49,928 nt of DNA. Origin: Flavobacteriaceae bacterium (lineage in GTDB: Bacteria > Bacteroidota > Bacteroidia > Flavobacteriales > Flavobacteriaceae). Shown one piece after another: positions 31,986 through 39,742 of the stretch. The position numbers and the translations under genes are program-made. The stretch is taken from contig JAHEHF010000014.1 of the NCBI GenBank assembly GCA_024644745.1, forward strand, positions 1-49,928, written 5' to 3'. Numbering within the stretch: the stretch's first letter is position 1; each line of letters starts with the position of its first letter. The notes under the pieces are model-generated. The model did not search any database. It was not told the DNA's origin and saw only the letters and a list, made by a program, of their open reading frames with translations.

Positions 31986-33017
31986 CTAATGAATGCTAAG
32001 CAGCTTTTTTTTATCCAGAATACTAATTTTATTCCTGTTTGTCATGATCAGTTTCTCATCCTTAAAATCAGTAAGTGTTCTTGTTAAGGTCTCTTTGGCA
32101 ATTCCAAGAATGCTGGCCAGGTCAGATCTTGAAATCTCAATATCTTCCTGACTGCCTTCTTTGGTCTGTAATTCCAAAATGGCATCTGCTGTTTTTTTTC
32201 TAACCGAATCATAGGCCAGCCTCATTAAATGCTGTTTTATCTGATCGAGGTCACTTGATAATAAATCCATAAAATTAAAGCTGAGTTGCGGATTGTTCTT
32301 GATCAGGTCCTGCAGTTCCCGCTTTTGAATTCTGATTAGTTTTGTTGGTTTAATAGCCTCTGCGTTTTCTGAGTAAGGTTTATTACTGAGCAAGGAGGTA
32401 AATCCAAAAAAGCTTTTCCCTTTAAAAATTTCCGTGATGAGCTCCTTTCCATCCTGATTTACCTGATAGGTTTTAACTTCTCCATCAACGACATAATAAA
32501 TATAATTACTAACGTTTCCCTGACAATAAATCGTGCTGCCCGTTTTGTAATCCAGTTTTTCTTTTAAATGAAAGGCCTTTTCAATTTCATCGATCCTCCA
32601 TTTTTTAGAGATCATGGTCTCATGTTGATTGGCTTTCTCCATTATGGCATATCGCTTCAGTCTTGATTCCACGGCGCTGAGCAATTCTGACTCTTCGAAA
32701 GGTTTTGTGATGTAGTCACTGGCCCCAAGGTCCATTCCTTTTCTTATATCTTCATGTTTGGTTTTGGCAGACATAAAGATAAATGGAACATTTTGCAAGG
32801 CAATATTACGCATGACTATTTGCAAAACCCCGTAGCCATCTATTTCTGGCATCAGAATGTCACAAATGATCAGATCCGGTTTAAAAAAAGCAGCCTTTTC
32901 CAATCCCTCCTTTCCGTTACTCGATGTGATGACATTATAATTGGCCAATTGTAAGATTTCAGCCGTATTCTCTCTCATTACCTGATCGTCCTCAATAATT
33001 AAAATCTTTTTTTTCAT
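31986..33017 (-). CDS. Response regulator fused to Crp/Fnr DNA-binding module
   Basis: 343 residues in three parts: a receiver domain (1-120; acidic E9/D10/D11, phospho-acceptor D53 in ICDILMP, K105 in TKPF), a cyclic-nucleotide-binding-fold domain (about 145-250) and a Crp-type winged HTH (about 270-340). The recognition helix reads GIAKETLTRTL: E309, T312 and R313 align with the E-x-x-S-R of FNR that reads TTGAT/ATCAA. There is no FNR-type iron-sulfur cysteine cluster (only two cysteines), so the input is probably phosphorylation by the kinase encoded 26 bp upstream. I infer it activates the FNR-type sites found at five nearby promoters. It could also respond to a small ligand. Confidence 0.92.
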   Translation of the reverse strand: MKKKILIIEDDQVMRENTAEILQLANYNVITSSNGKEGLEKAAFFKPDLIICDILMPEIDGYGVLQIVMRNIALQNVPFIFMSAKTKHEDIRKGMDLGASDYITKPFEESELLSAVESRLKRYAIMEKANQHETMISKKWRIDEIEKAFHLKEKLDYKTGSTIYCQGNVSNYIYYVVDGEVKTYQVNQDGKELITEIFKGKSFFGFTSLLSNKPYSENAEAIKPTKLIRIQKRELQDLIKNNPQLSFNFMDLLSSDLDQIKQHLMRLAYDSVRKKTADAILELQTKEGSQEDIEISRSDLASILGIAKETLTRTLTDFKDEKLIMTNRNKISILDKKKLLSIH

Positions 33018-33043
33018 ATAACCTGCTTTTAAACCTGTTCATA

Positions 33044-34312
33044 TCAAATATTAACTTTTAAAAATTCCGATACTTCTTTTTTAATAATCGGTAACTTTAA
33101 AATTACTGTTGTTCCCTCATTTTCTTCACTTTCGACCCGAATGGTACCCCGGAGTTTATCCATGTGCCTTTTCACAATGTTCAACCCGATTCCGGTACCC
33201 TGCACGGGAAAGGCATTCCTCGCCCTGAAAAATCGATCAAAAACATGATCTGCAGCTTCCTTTGGAATACCAATTCCCCAGTCTCTTATTGTTATGGTAA
33301 GCTGGTCCTTCAATTCTATTTTCATTTCAATTTTAGAATGGCTTAAGGAATATTTAATGGCATTGTGGAGCACATTCCTGATGATAATACCAACCACCTT
33401 CTGATCGTGTAAAATGTCAGCCGGACTATGACACTGGACCACATCGATCCACTGACCCTCTTTCAGCAGAGGTTGCGAATCCTTCACAATTGAACTCACC
33501 AGGTCACACATTTTAAATTCGGAAACCTGGAAGACATAATCATCAGACTCAACCCTCTCGAGATACAAGAAATCATCAAGCATGGAATTTAACTGGTATA
33601 CCAGGGTTTTTATCGTATTTACGTGATTCTCTATTTTTTCATGGGGCTGCTGCTGATTGTATTTTTCAATCAATCCGGCGGAAGTCAGGATTCCACTCAA
33701 AGGCGTTTTGAATTCGTGAGAGGCGAGTGAAACAAACTTTGTTTGCATCAAATTTAACTTCTTTTCCTTTTCAAAGGCCTTTTTCACTTTTATCTCTGCT
33801 GAAATCCTATCCTTGATCTCATCTTTCAGCATCTTGTTAGACCGCTCCAGTTCCTTCACAACAGCTGTCAGCTGGTTGGTCCCCTTCTTGACTTCATCTT
33901 CAAGGGTTCTGTTGTACGCTCTGATCCGGTTCTCCCTTCTCTTTCTGGCACTTATTTCCGAAACCAGGGCCTTGGCATATATTTCTCCATTCAGTTCAAA
34001 ATAGTTCAATCCGATTTCCAGGTCAAGTATGGATCCGTTCTTGTGTAATCCAAAGAATTCACGGCCTTTGGATATCTTTCGTTTTTTTTGGTTTTTTAAG
34101 TAGGCATCAAAGAAGTTGCGATGCGCTTCACGATTGGCCTCAGGCATGAGCAATTCAATTTTTTTACCCAATAATTCCCCTTCATTATAACCAAAGATCT
34201 CTTCTATGGCATAATTATTCATCATGATGACGCCATCCTGATTGGCCACGCAAATCCCTTCCTGTAAAGAGTCAAAACAAATTTTATAAAAAACTTCATC
34301 ACTTTTTACCAT
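33044..34312 (-). CDS. PAS-domain histidine kinase, FixL-like
   Basis: 422-residue soluble kinase without membrane helices: an N-terminal PAS domain (about 5-125), a coiled linker (about 125-190), HisKA (phospho-accepting H199 in ASHEFKTPLSG) and HATPase (N-box around 313-320, G1 DWGIGIP, G2 GTGIGLNIV). In the PAS domain LMPEANREAHRNFFDAY matches the FixL Fα helix, placing H64 where FixL has its heme-ligating histidine. R84 sits 20 residues later, the same spacing as H200 and R220 of Bradyrhizobium FixL. Heme binding and oxygen sensing are therefore plausible but unproven, since many non-heme PAS domains share part of this motif. Forms an operon with the regulator. Confidence 0.9.
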   Translation of the reverse strand: MVKSDEVFYKICFDSLQEGICVANQDGVIMMNNYAIEEIFGYNEGELLGKKIELLMPEANREAHRNFFDAYLKNQKKRKISKGREFFGLHKNGSILDLEIGLNYFELNGEIYAKALVSEISARKRRENRIRAYNRTLEDEVKKGTNQLTAVVKELERSNKMLKDEIKDRISAEIKVKKAFEKEKKLNLMQTKFVSLASHEFKTPLSGILTSAGLIEKYNQQQPHEKIENHVNTIKTLVYQLNSMLDDFLYLERVESDDYVFQVSEFKMCDLVSSIVKDSQPLLKEGQWIDVVQCHSPADILHDQKVVGIIIRNVLHNAIKYSLSHSKIEMKIELKDQLTITIRDWGIGIPKEAADHVFDRFFRARNAFPVQGTGIGLNIVKRHMDKLRGTIRVESEENEGTTVILKLPIIKKEVSEFLKVNI

Positions 34313-34380
34313 GAGTTTCGTTTTTTAAAATTCAATGTATGAAGTTACAGAATTTTGCGCTAAAATAAAAGAAAAAGAAT

Positions 34381-34402
34381 GCCCTTTTAGTTACAAAAGA
34401 GC
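34381..34402 (-). terminator. Probable terminator after MORN-repeat gene
   Basis: 8-bp stem with one G-T pair on the minus strand (GCTCTTTT / AAAAGGGC), 6-nt loop, followed after ATTC by a T-rich stretch. Lies 28 bp after the MORN gene stop and upstream of the kinase gene. Confidence 0.5.
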
Positions 34403-34429
34403 AATTGAATAATCGCCTGAATGGATTCG

Positions 34430-35293
34430 TTAACCTATTTCCTGGCCATTTTTATAAGTTGTTTTATTGACCAATCTCCCCTCCTGATCATACGTCTCAA
34501 ATTCTCCGCTTAACCGGCCTTCCTTAAAATAACCCTTTCTTTTCAGCTTGCCATTTTCATGATAGATCTCAAAGGGTCCGTTTTCCTTTCCGTTCATGTA
34601 ATAGCCTTTCCTTTTCAATAGACCATTTTCATGGTACATATGAAAAGCACCTTGTTTATTGCCATCAGCATACTCGGTTTTGACATAGAGAACCCTGCCT
34701 TCATAATAGTTCTCATAGGTACCGCTTAATCTGTCATTTGAATAAAAGGCCTTTTCTTTCAAATCTCCGTTTTCATAGTATTTCACAGAAGACCCTTCCT
34801 TAACTCCTTTGATATAATGTATGCTCGATTTTAACTGACCGTTGTCGTAAAATTTCTTTTGTTCTCCGTGATATTTTCCTTCCAGGTGATTGCCCACAGC
34901 CTCGAGCTGCCCATTCTTATAATACATTTCAAGAGTGCCATGGTACTTTCCAGATAGAAAAAATGTTTTAATGGCCAATTGCCCGTTCGAATAGTATTCC
35001 TCAAAGGGTCCGTCATACTTATCCGCTTTAAATGTGGTTTTCCTCTTTAACCTGCCATTTTCAAAGTATAATTCATACGGACCTTCCTTTTTTCCCTCTT
35101 TAACGGTATATTTTAGCTTCGGAATGACATAATTTTCATAAACAACTCCGTCATATTTTTGATCATTGACATACAATACTGATTGACCATCAACATTTCT
35201 TTCTTCAATATCCGATACGTGAACTTTAACTTGTCCTCTTGCCACAAATACTGCCAAAAACACAAGTAAAACAACAATAATTTTTCCCTTCAT
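34430..35293 (-). CDS. Secreted MORN-repeat (YwqK-type) protein
   Basis: 287 residues: a signal peptide (1-21, ending ARGQ), a short leading domain, then nine MORN_2-type repeats of 23-24 residues, each close to YYENGxLKxKxxYxxGKxxGxxE (from about residue 75 to the end). Relatives are labelled YwqK-family antitoxin in databases. Nothing here suggests a toxin partner, and the signal peptide argues for a periplasmic or surface role. Function unknown. Its promoter (35322-35350) is enclosed in an inverted repeat. Confidence 0.85.
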   Translation of the reverse strand: MKGKIIVVLLVFLAVFVARGQVKVHVSDIEERNVDGQSVLYVNDQKYDGVVYENYVIPKLKYTVKEGKKEGPYELYFENGRLKRKTTFKADKYDGPFEEYYSNGQLAIKTFFLSGKYHGTLEMYYKNGQLEAVGNHLEGKYHGEQKKFYDNGQLKSSIHYIKGVKEGSSVKYYENGDLKEKAFYSNDRLSGTYENYYEGRVLYVKTEYADGNKQGAFHMYHENGLLKRKGYYMNGKENGPFEIYHENGKLKRKGYFKEGRLSGEFETYDQEGRLVNKTTYKNGQEIG

Positions 35294-35298
35294 TTCAA

Positions 35299-35350
35299 CA
35301 AGATTAATTCTCCAAACCGCTCAAAAATAAAAATTAATCTTGAAAAACAA
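35299..35350 (-). promoter_or_regulatory. MORN gene promoter inside an inverted repeat
   Basis: On the minus strand TTG (35350-35348), 18 bp, TATTTTTG (35329-35322), then the ATG at 35293. An 11-bp perfect inverted repeat (CAAGATTAATT at 35299-35309, AATTAATCTTG at 35332-35342) flanks the -7 element, so a bound dimer or an RNA hairpin could block expression. Confidence 0.55.
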
Positions 35351-35590
35351 TGAAAAATAATGGCATCTTGTTATTTTTTTTTAACAAAAAATATTGAAAA
35401 TCAACTATTTGAGTGAGGTGAGTCATGTATCCTGATGGCCTAATTCTGATCTCTAAGACCCATTTCAATTTGTGTATTTACGACCAGGTTGGGATATAAA
35501 ACATTTAAAAAGTAAGGCTAACTTTCTGCATCATGATAGAATTGATTTCATTTCAAAAATAAGATTTCTTATCCTGTCTGCATAAAAAGA

Positions 35591-36049
35591 TCAATGCCCT
35601 GTAAGACTTTTTTCAAAGCAAAGGCTGTTCTCAACTCCCTGGTATGGACCATAATTGGAAGTTTGCCGGTAGCCGTGCTTTTTGTAAAGCTCTATGGCTT
35701 CAGGTTGTCTTTTCCCTGTTTCAAGTACGCTCCTTTTGTAACCCATTTCAAGCATCCATGCTTCCAGGGAATTCAACACGCCCGATGCAAGACCGGCACC
35801 CCTGAATTCGGGCATGACATACATCCGCTTTATTTCCATTGATTCATTGTCGAAACGTTTCAGGGCACCACAGGCTGCAAACTGATCATTTTTTTGAACA
35901 AGGATCACGTGGTGAAGGTCTGTCAGGGAATTAAACTGTGCATAGAATTGATGGTCCTCACCGTCTCTCTCTGCCAGATCAGCATCAAGAAACCGAACCA
36001 GTTTTATGAATTCGGGATGATCTTGTTCAACTCGTATAAATTTTAGCAT
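35591..36049 (-). CDS. GNAT-family N-acetyltransferase
   Basis: 152-residue acyltransferase fold. The acetyl-CoA pyrophosphate-binding motif is in MYVMPEFRGAGLASGVLNSLE (about 76-96), with the C-terminal GYKRSVLETGKRQPEAIELYKKHGY segment typical of small GNATs. Cytoplasmic. The substrate cannot be predicted; close forms often acetylate small amines or protein N-termini. It stands alone, with 297 bp of AT-rich DNA to the MORN gene, of which only the MORN promoter is interpretable. Confidence 0.9.
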   Translation of the reverse strand: MLKFIRVEQDHPEFIKLVRFLDADLAERDGEDHQFYAQFNSLTDLHHVILVQKNDQFAACGALKRFDNESMEIKRMYVMPEFRGAGLASGVLNSLEAWMLEMGYKRSVLETGKRQPEAIELYKKHGYRQTSNYGPYQGVENSLCFEKSLTGH

Positions 36050-36167
36050 AAAGAGGGTTGTAAAAAATTCGATGCCTGATTTTCAACCCCAAATTAAAAA
36101 ATAAAAGGAAAAATGAAAGGATTGACAACAGAATTCATGCTGTTATGCAAAAAGAACCGCTCACGGC

Positions 36168-37445
36168 TCAGATTATGATCCCTCTTTTATAGGTTTCCAG
36201 TGCCCTGTTTCTTGCAAACTTATGTTCAATCATGGGTTCAGGATAGGTCCCGCTTTCAAGTTCAGGAATCCACTTATTCACGTAATGATGCTCCTTGTCA
36301 AATTTATAAAGTTGTGACTCAGGGTTGAATATTCTAAAATAAGGTGCCGCATCACAGCCCGTTCCTGCTGCCCATTGCCAGTTTCCATTGTTGGAAGACA
36401 ATTCGTAATCAAGTAATTTGAGCGCAAAATAAGACTCTCCCCAACGCCAGTCGATCAGCAAATGCTTGCATAGAAAACCTGCCACAACCATTCTTACCCG
36501 ATTGTGCATGTAGCCAGTGGCATTGAGCTCTCTCATACCTGCATCTACCATAGGATAGCCTGTTTGCCCTTTACACCACTTATCAAAATCTGTCTTGTTG
36601 TTCAGCCATTGAATCCCATTGTATTTTGTTTTGAAATTCTCATGGACCACTCTTGGAAAATGATAAAGTATCTGCATAAAAAACTCTCGCCAGATCAGTT
36701 CGCTTAAAAACACCTCATGAGCGGGTTTTAAGAGATGGATTACTTTCCTGATGCTGACCGTTCCAAACCGAAGGTGAGGGCCCAGGTGGCTGGTGCCTTC
36801 CTTACCGGGAAAATCCCTGTCTCTTTCATAGTGCTCTGCCCTGGAAATATCCGGTTCCTTAACAAGGATATCTGAAGGATCAAATCCTATATGCTGCAAA
36901 GAAGGAAAATCACTTTTGAATTTATAAAAGGAACTAAAGTCAACTTCTTCTCCCAAAGCTGGTCCGGTAAATTTTGAAAGCCACTTTCTTTTGTAGGGTG
37001 TAAAAACATGATAGGGCAAACCATCATCCTTAACCACCTCATCTTCTTCAAAAATAACCTGGTCCTTGAACTGATAAAAATTTATATGATGATGTTCCAG
37101 CAATTGCTGAACACTTTTGTCTCTCTCGCGGGCATAGGGTTCATAATCCTTATTGACATAAACATCTTCAACATCATACAGATCAATCAGTTTTTTCCAA
37201 ACAGAAATGGGATCTCCTTTATGAACAAGCATGGAGCTTCCACAACCGTTTAAAACTTCATTCATTAATTTTAACTTTCGATAAATGAAATTGACCCGGG
37301 CGTCATCTTCAGGAAGTTCCTTCAATATGTTCAAGTCAAAAATAAACAGCGGTATCACCTCCTTGCCCTTAGCAATCGCATTTAAAAGGCCAGTGTTGTC
37401 TTCAAATCTGAGGTCCCGCCTGAACCAAAATATTGTCTTACCCAT
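36168..37445 (-). CDS. phrB: Class I CPD photolyase
   Basis: Repairs cyclobutane pyrimidine dimers with blue light and FADH-. The 425-residue protein has the antenna-binding Rossmann domain (1-130, starting TIFWFRRDLRFEDN) and the FAD domain with WREFFMQIL, GQTGYPMVDAGMREL, HNRVRMVVAGFL and NGNWQWAAGTGCDAAPYFR. These match bacterial PhrB rather than cryptochrome-DASH, since the motifs for CPD binding are intact. Start 36 bp from the SDR gene, which precedes it on the same strand, so both are probably one transcript. Confidence 0.93.
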   Translation of the reverse strand: MGKTIFWFRRDLRFEDNTGLLNAIAKGKEVIPLFIFDLNILKELPEDDARVNFIYRKLKLMNEVLNGCGSSMLVHKGDPISVWKKLIDLYDVEDVYVNKDYEPYARERDKSVQQLLEHHHINFYQFKDQVIFEEDEVVKDDGLPYHVFTPYKRKWLSKFTGPALGEEVDFSSFYKFKSDFPSLQHIGFDPSDILVKEPDISRAEHYERDRDFPGKEGTSHLGPHLRFGTVSIRKVIHLLKPAHEVFLSELIWREFFMQILYHFPRVVHENFKTKYNGIQWLNNKTDFDKWCKGQTGYPMVDAGMRELNATGYMHNRVRMVVAGFLCKHLLIDWRWGESYFALKLLDYELSSNNGNWQWAAGTGCDAAPYFRIFNPESQLYKFDKEHHYVNKWIPELESGTYPEPMIEHKFARNRALETYKRGIII

Positions 37446-37481
37446 GTTATAAAGAGTATGATTTCATTTTTTTGACATTTT

Positions 37482-38921
37482 TCAGGAGGAAAGCCTTGAC
37501 AACATCCCGCGAAAAATAAACCCGTGAAAAGGATAAACAGCATACCAGTACATTCTTCCCAAAATACCCACAGGTCTGAAAGTAGCCGTTTGAACCAATT
37601 TATCATCTTTGATCCTGAATTCAAGCCAGGCTTCACCGGGCAGTTTCATCTCAGCAAATAAAAGTAAACGCCCCTCCTCTTTATTGGCATAAAGCACCCG
37701 CCAAAAGTCTACGGCATCACCCGCATTCAATTCTATTTCACTGGTCCTGCCCCTTCTCAGGCCGACACCTCCAACCAATCTGTCGATAAACCCTCTCAGT
37801 TTCCACAGGGAGTTCCAGTAGTACCATCCTGTACTGCCTCCAATTCTCCATATCTTTTCTACTGTTGCCTCGGCATTTTGATAAATTATGTCCCTTTTGT
37901 CAACAAAACATCCATAGGTAGGAACATTTATAAAATCCGATATGTCCATATTAAGATTTCCGCTGCTCAAAGAATCTTTCCAACTGGAAACGATCTCATT
38001 ACCTTCAATTCGTCTAAAGGCTCTGTTCAGTGAATCCTGATAATTCATTGGTTTTATCCCCAAAGTTTCGGCCCATTCATTGTCTCGGCATATCACCTCC
38101 ACCTTCATACTGTTTACAAGGGCATTAGCGAGGTTATAAGAAGTTGATGTAACAAAATACAACCAGTAAGATGAAAGTTTAGGCGTCATTACCGGAACAA
38201 CATAAATCCTTCTCTTCAAATCCCTGACCCTGGCAAACTCGAGCAGCATTTCCTTGTAACTCAGTATATCAGGACCTCCTATATCAAAATCTTTGTTATA
38301 GCCTTTTTCGTTGAACATTGTATTCACCAAAAAAGTGATGACATCAGAAACACTGATAGGCTGACATTTTGTTTTCAACCAAACAGGAGTGACCATGAGA
38401 GGTAATTTTTCAACCAGGTCTCGAATGATCTCGAATGATGCGCTTCCTGATCCTATAATAATACCCGCCCTGAGGGTTGTAAGGTTATAAGACCCTTTAG
38501 CCAGTTCATCCTCTACATTCTTTCTTGATGACAAGTGTTTGGATAAAGTCGATTCATTAACGATACCACTTAGATAAACCACATGCTTTACTTGTGTCTT
38601 TTCCAGAGTCTTCCTAAAATTCCTTGCAGATTCTTTTTCCAGCTCCTCATAATCCTTTGAGGATGACATGGAATGGACCAGGTAATAGGCTCCGTCAATA
38701 TCTTTCGGTATATTTTGAAGTGAATCCTTCTTTAAAAGGTCCAATTCAATAACTTCAAGGTCTGATCTCAATGAAACAGGAGGATTGAACCGCTTCTTGT
38801 CTCTTACACAACAAACTACCTTATATCCGTTTTCAACCAAAACAGGCAGCAATCTTTTGCCGATATACCCCGTTGCTCCTGTTAATAGAATTTTGCCTTT
38901 TTTATCCTTGGATTCAATCAT
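37482..38921 (-). CDS. SDR-family protein with DUF2867 domain
   Basis: 479 residues: an N-terminal atypical short-chain dehydrogenase Rossmann domain (about 9-300) with NAD(P) motif TGATGYIGKRLLP and a YLSGI segment, and a C-terminal DUF2867 domain (about 330-479) with GGSTGWYYWNSLWKLRGFID. It resembles the NDUFA9-like, NAD(P)-binding group; no enzymatic reaction is established. The gene lies 36 bp upstream of phrB. This pairing with a photolyase recurs in flavobacteria and suggests a light or UV context, which I give as an inference. Confidence 0.85.
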   Translation of the reverse strand: MIESKDKKGKILLTGATGYIGKRLLPVLVENGYKVVCCVRDKKRFNPPVSLRSDLEVIELDLLKKDSLQNIPKDIDGAYYLVHSMSSSKDYEELEKESARNFRKTLEKTQVKHVVYLSGIVNESTLSKHLSSRKNVEDELAKGSYNLTTLRAGIIIGSGSASFEIIRDLVEKLPLMVTPVWLKTKCQPISVSDVITFLVNTMFNEKGYNKDFDIGGPDILSYKEMLLEFARVRDLKRRIYVVPVMTPKLSSYWLYFVTSTSYNLANALVNSMKVEVICRDNEWAETLGIKPMNYQDSLNRAFRRIEGNEIVSSWKDSLSSGNLNMDISDFINVPTYGCFVDKRDIIYQNAEATVEKIWRIGGSTGWYYWNSLWKLRGFIDRLVGGVGLRRGRTSEIELNAGDAVDFWRVLYANKEEGRLLLFAEMKLPGEAWLEFRIKDDKLVQTATFRPVGILGRMYWYAVYPFHGFIFRGMLSRLSS

Positions 38922-38976
38922 AAATCTTTTTCAGCTTAACTTGTATGACTCAGGTGTCTTTGACTTTCCCATCTGA

Positions 38977-39537
38977 TTATTTTTCACCTTCCTGTTGGCC
39001 TGACTGATTGTATTGAACTCTCTTCATATCTTTTAAAAGGTCTCTTATTTCACTGATCAATTCAAGCATTTGAGAGCTTTCCGGGGCACTTGCCTTTTTT
39101 GAAGTTGGTCTGGCAATAGCTTCCCGCTGATCCAATACTTTCAGCTTAAATGCTTCTGCATCGGTGATCCCTATGAGCTTCATATCACTTCCGTGAGGGT
39201 TGCTCCCCCCTGCAGTTTCAATTTTCAATATTCTCAATTCCAATAAATTAAGAATAGGATTTTGTAAAAAAGTCAGGTCCTGAATATTTTCAAGAGGAAT
39301 TGTCTTTTCGACCTTGAAAAAAGCCCCTTTGCTGAAAATCAAATGCCTGTCGGTAAGTACGCATTTCAAATTCTCAAAATAGCGTTTGCTGATGTACTGT
39401 CCGAACCCTAAAAACCAGATGATCAAAACAGGAATCCCAATGATAGAAATAAACAAAAAAAACGCCACTGAAAGCAAAATATAGGTTTTGATCTTCGGGC
39501 TAAACACCGCTTTTTGAATAATTTCCGACTTCGACAT
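38977..39537 (-). CDS. Bacterial PH-domain membrane protein
   Basis: 186 residues: two adjacent membrane helices (about 17-48, with FFLFISIIGIPVLIIWFLGFG) followed by a bPH2/DUF304-type pleckstrin-homology-like domain (about 55-135, with LTDRHLIFSKGAFFKVEKTI and PLENIQDLTF) and a charged tail (about 140-186). Faces the cytoplasm. Function unknown. It is 55 bp upstream of the SDR gene on the same strand, so it may head the operon that ends with phrB. Confidence 0.82.
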   Translation of the reverse strand: MSKSEIIQKAVFSPKIKTYILLSVAFFLFISIIGIPVLIIWFLGFGQYISKRYFENLKCVLTDRHLIFSKGAFFKVEKTIPLENIQDLTFLQNPILNLLELRILKIETAGGSNPHGSDMKLIGITDAEAFKLKVLDQREAIARPTSKKASAPESSQMLELISEIRDLLKDMKRVQYNQSGQQEGEK

Positions 39538-39711
39538 CTCTTGTTTTAGGATTTACTTGGGACAAATATTTAAGCTTTGGGTTTTTGCTGACCCCGCTTT
39601 AGCACCACTAAAAATAAGTAAAAATTTGATAGATTCATCAGGATTCAAGGCATTAATTAAATTGCTGCTGATTTAAAATTTGCAAGATTACAACCCTCTG
39701 TTTAAAAAGAA

Positions 39712-39719
39712 TATATTTG
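39712..39719 (+). promoter_or_regulatory. -7 element TATATTTG
   Basis: Exact TAnnTTTG 23 bp upstream of the penicillin-acylase-family ATG. No clear TTG at the usual distance. Confidence 0.45.
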
Positions 39720-39742
39720 TCTTATAAAATCCTTTTTCATTC

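Noticed and set aside
34430-35293. Toxin-antitoxin assignment of the MORN-repeat protein
   Set aside because: The database name is inherited from YwqK; there is a signal peptide and no toxin-like neighbour.
35399-35470. TTGA-like and TCAA-like half-sites upstream of the MORN gene
   Set aside because: They do not form a TGAT-N4-ATCA palindrome and do not stand at the shared promoter distance.
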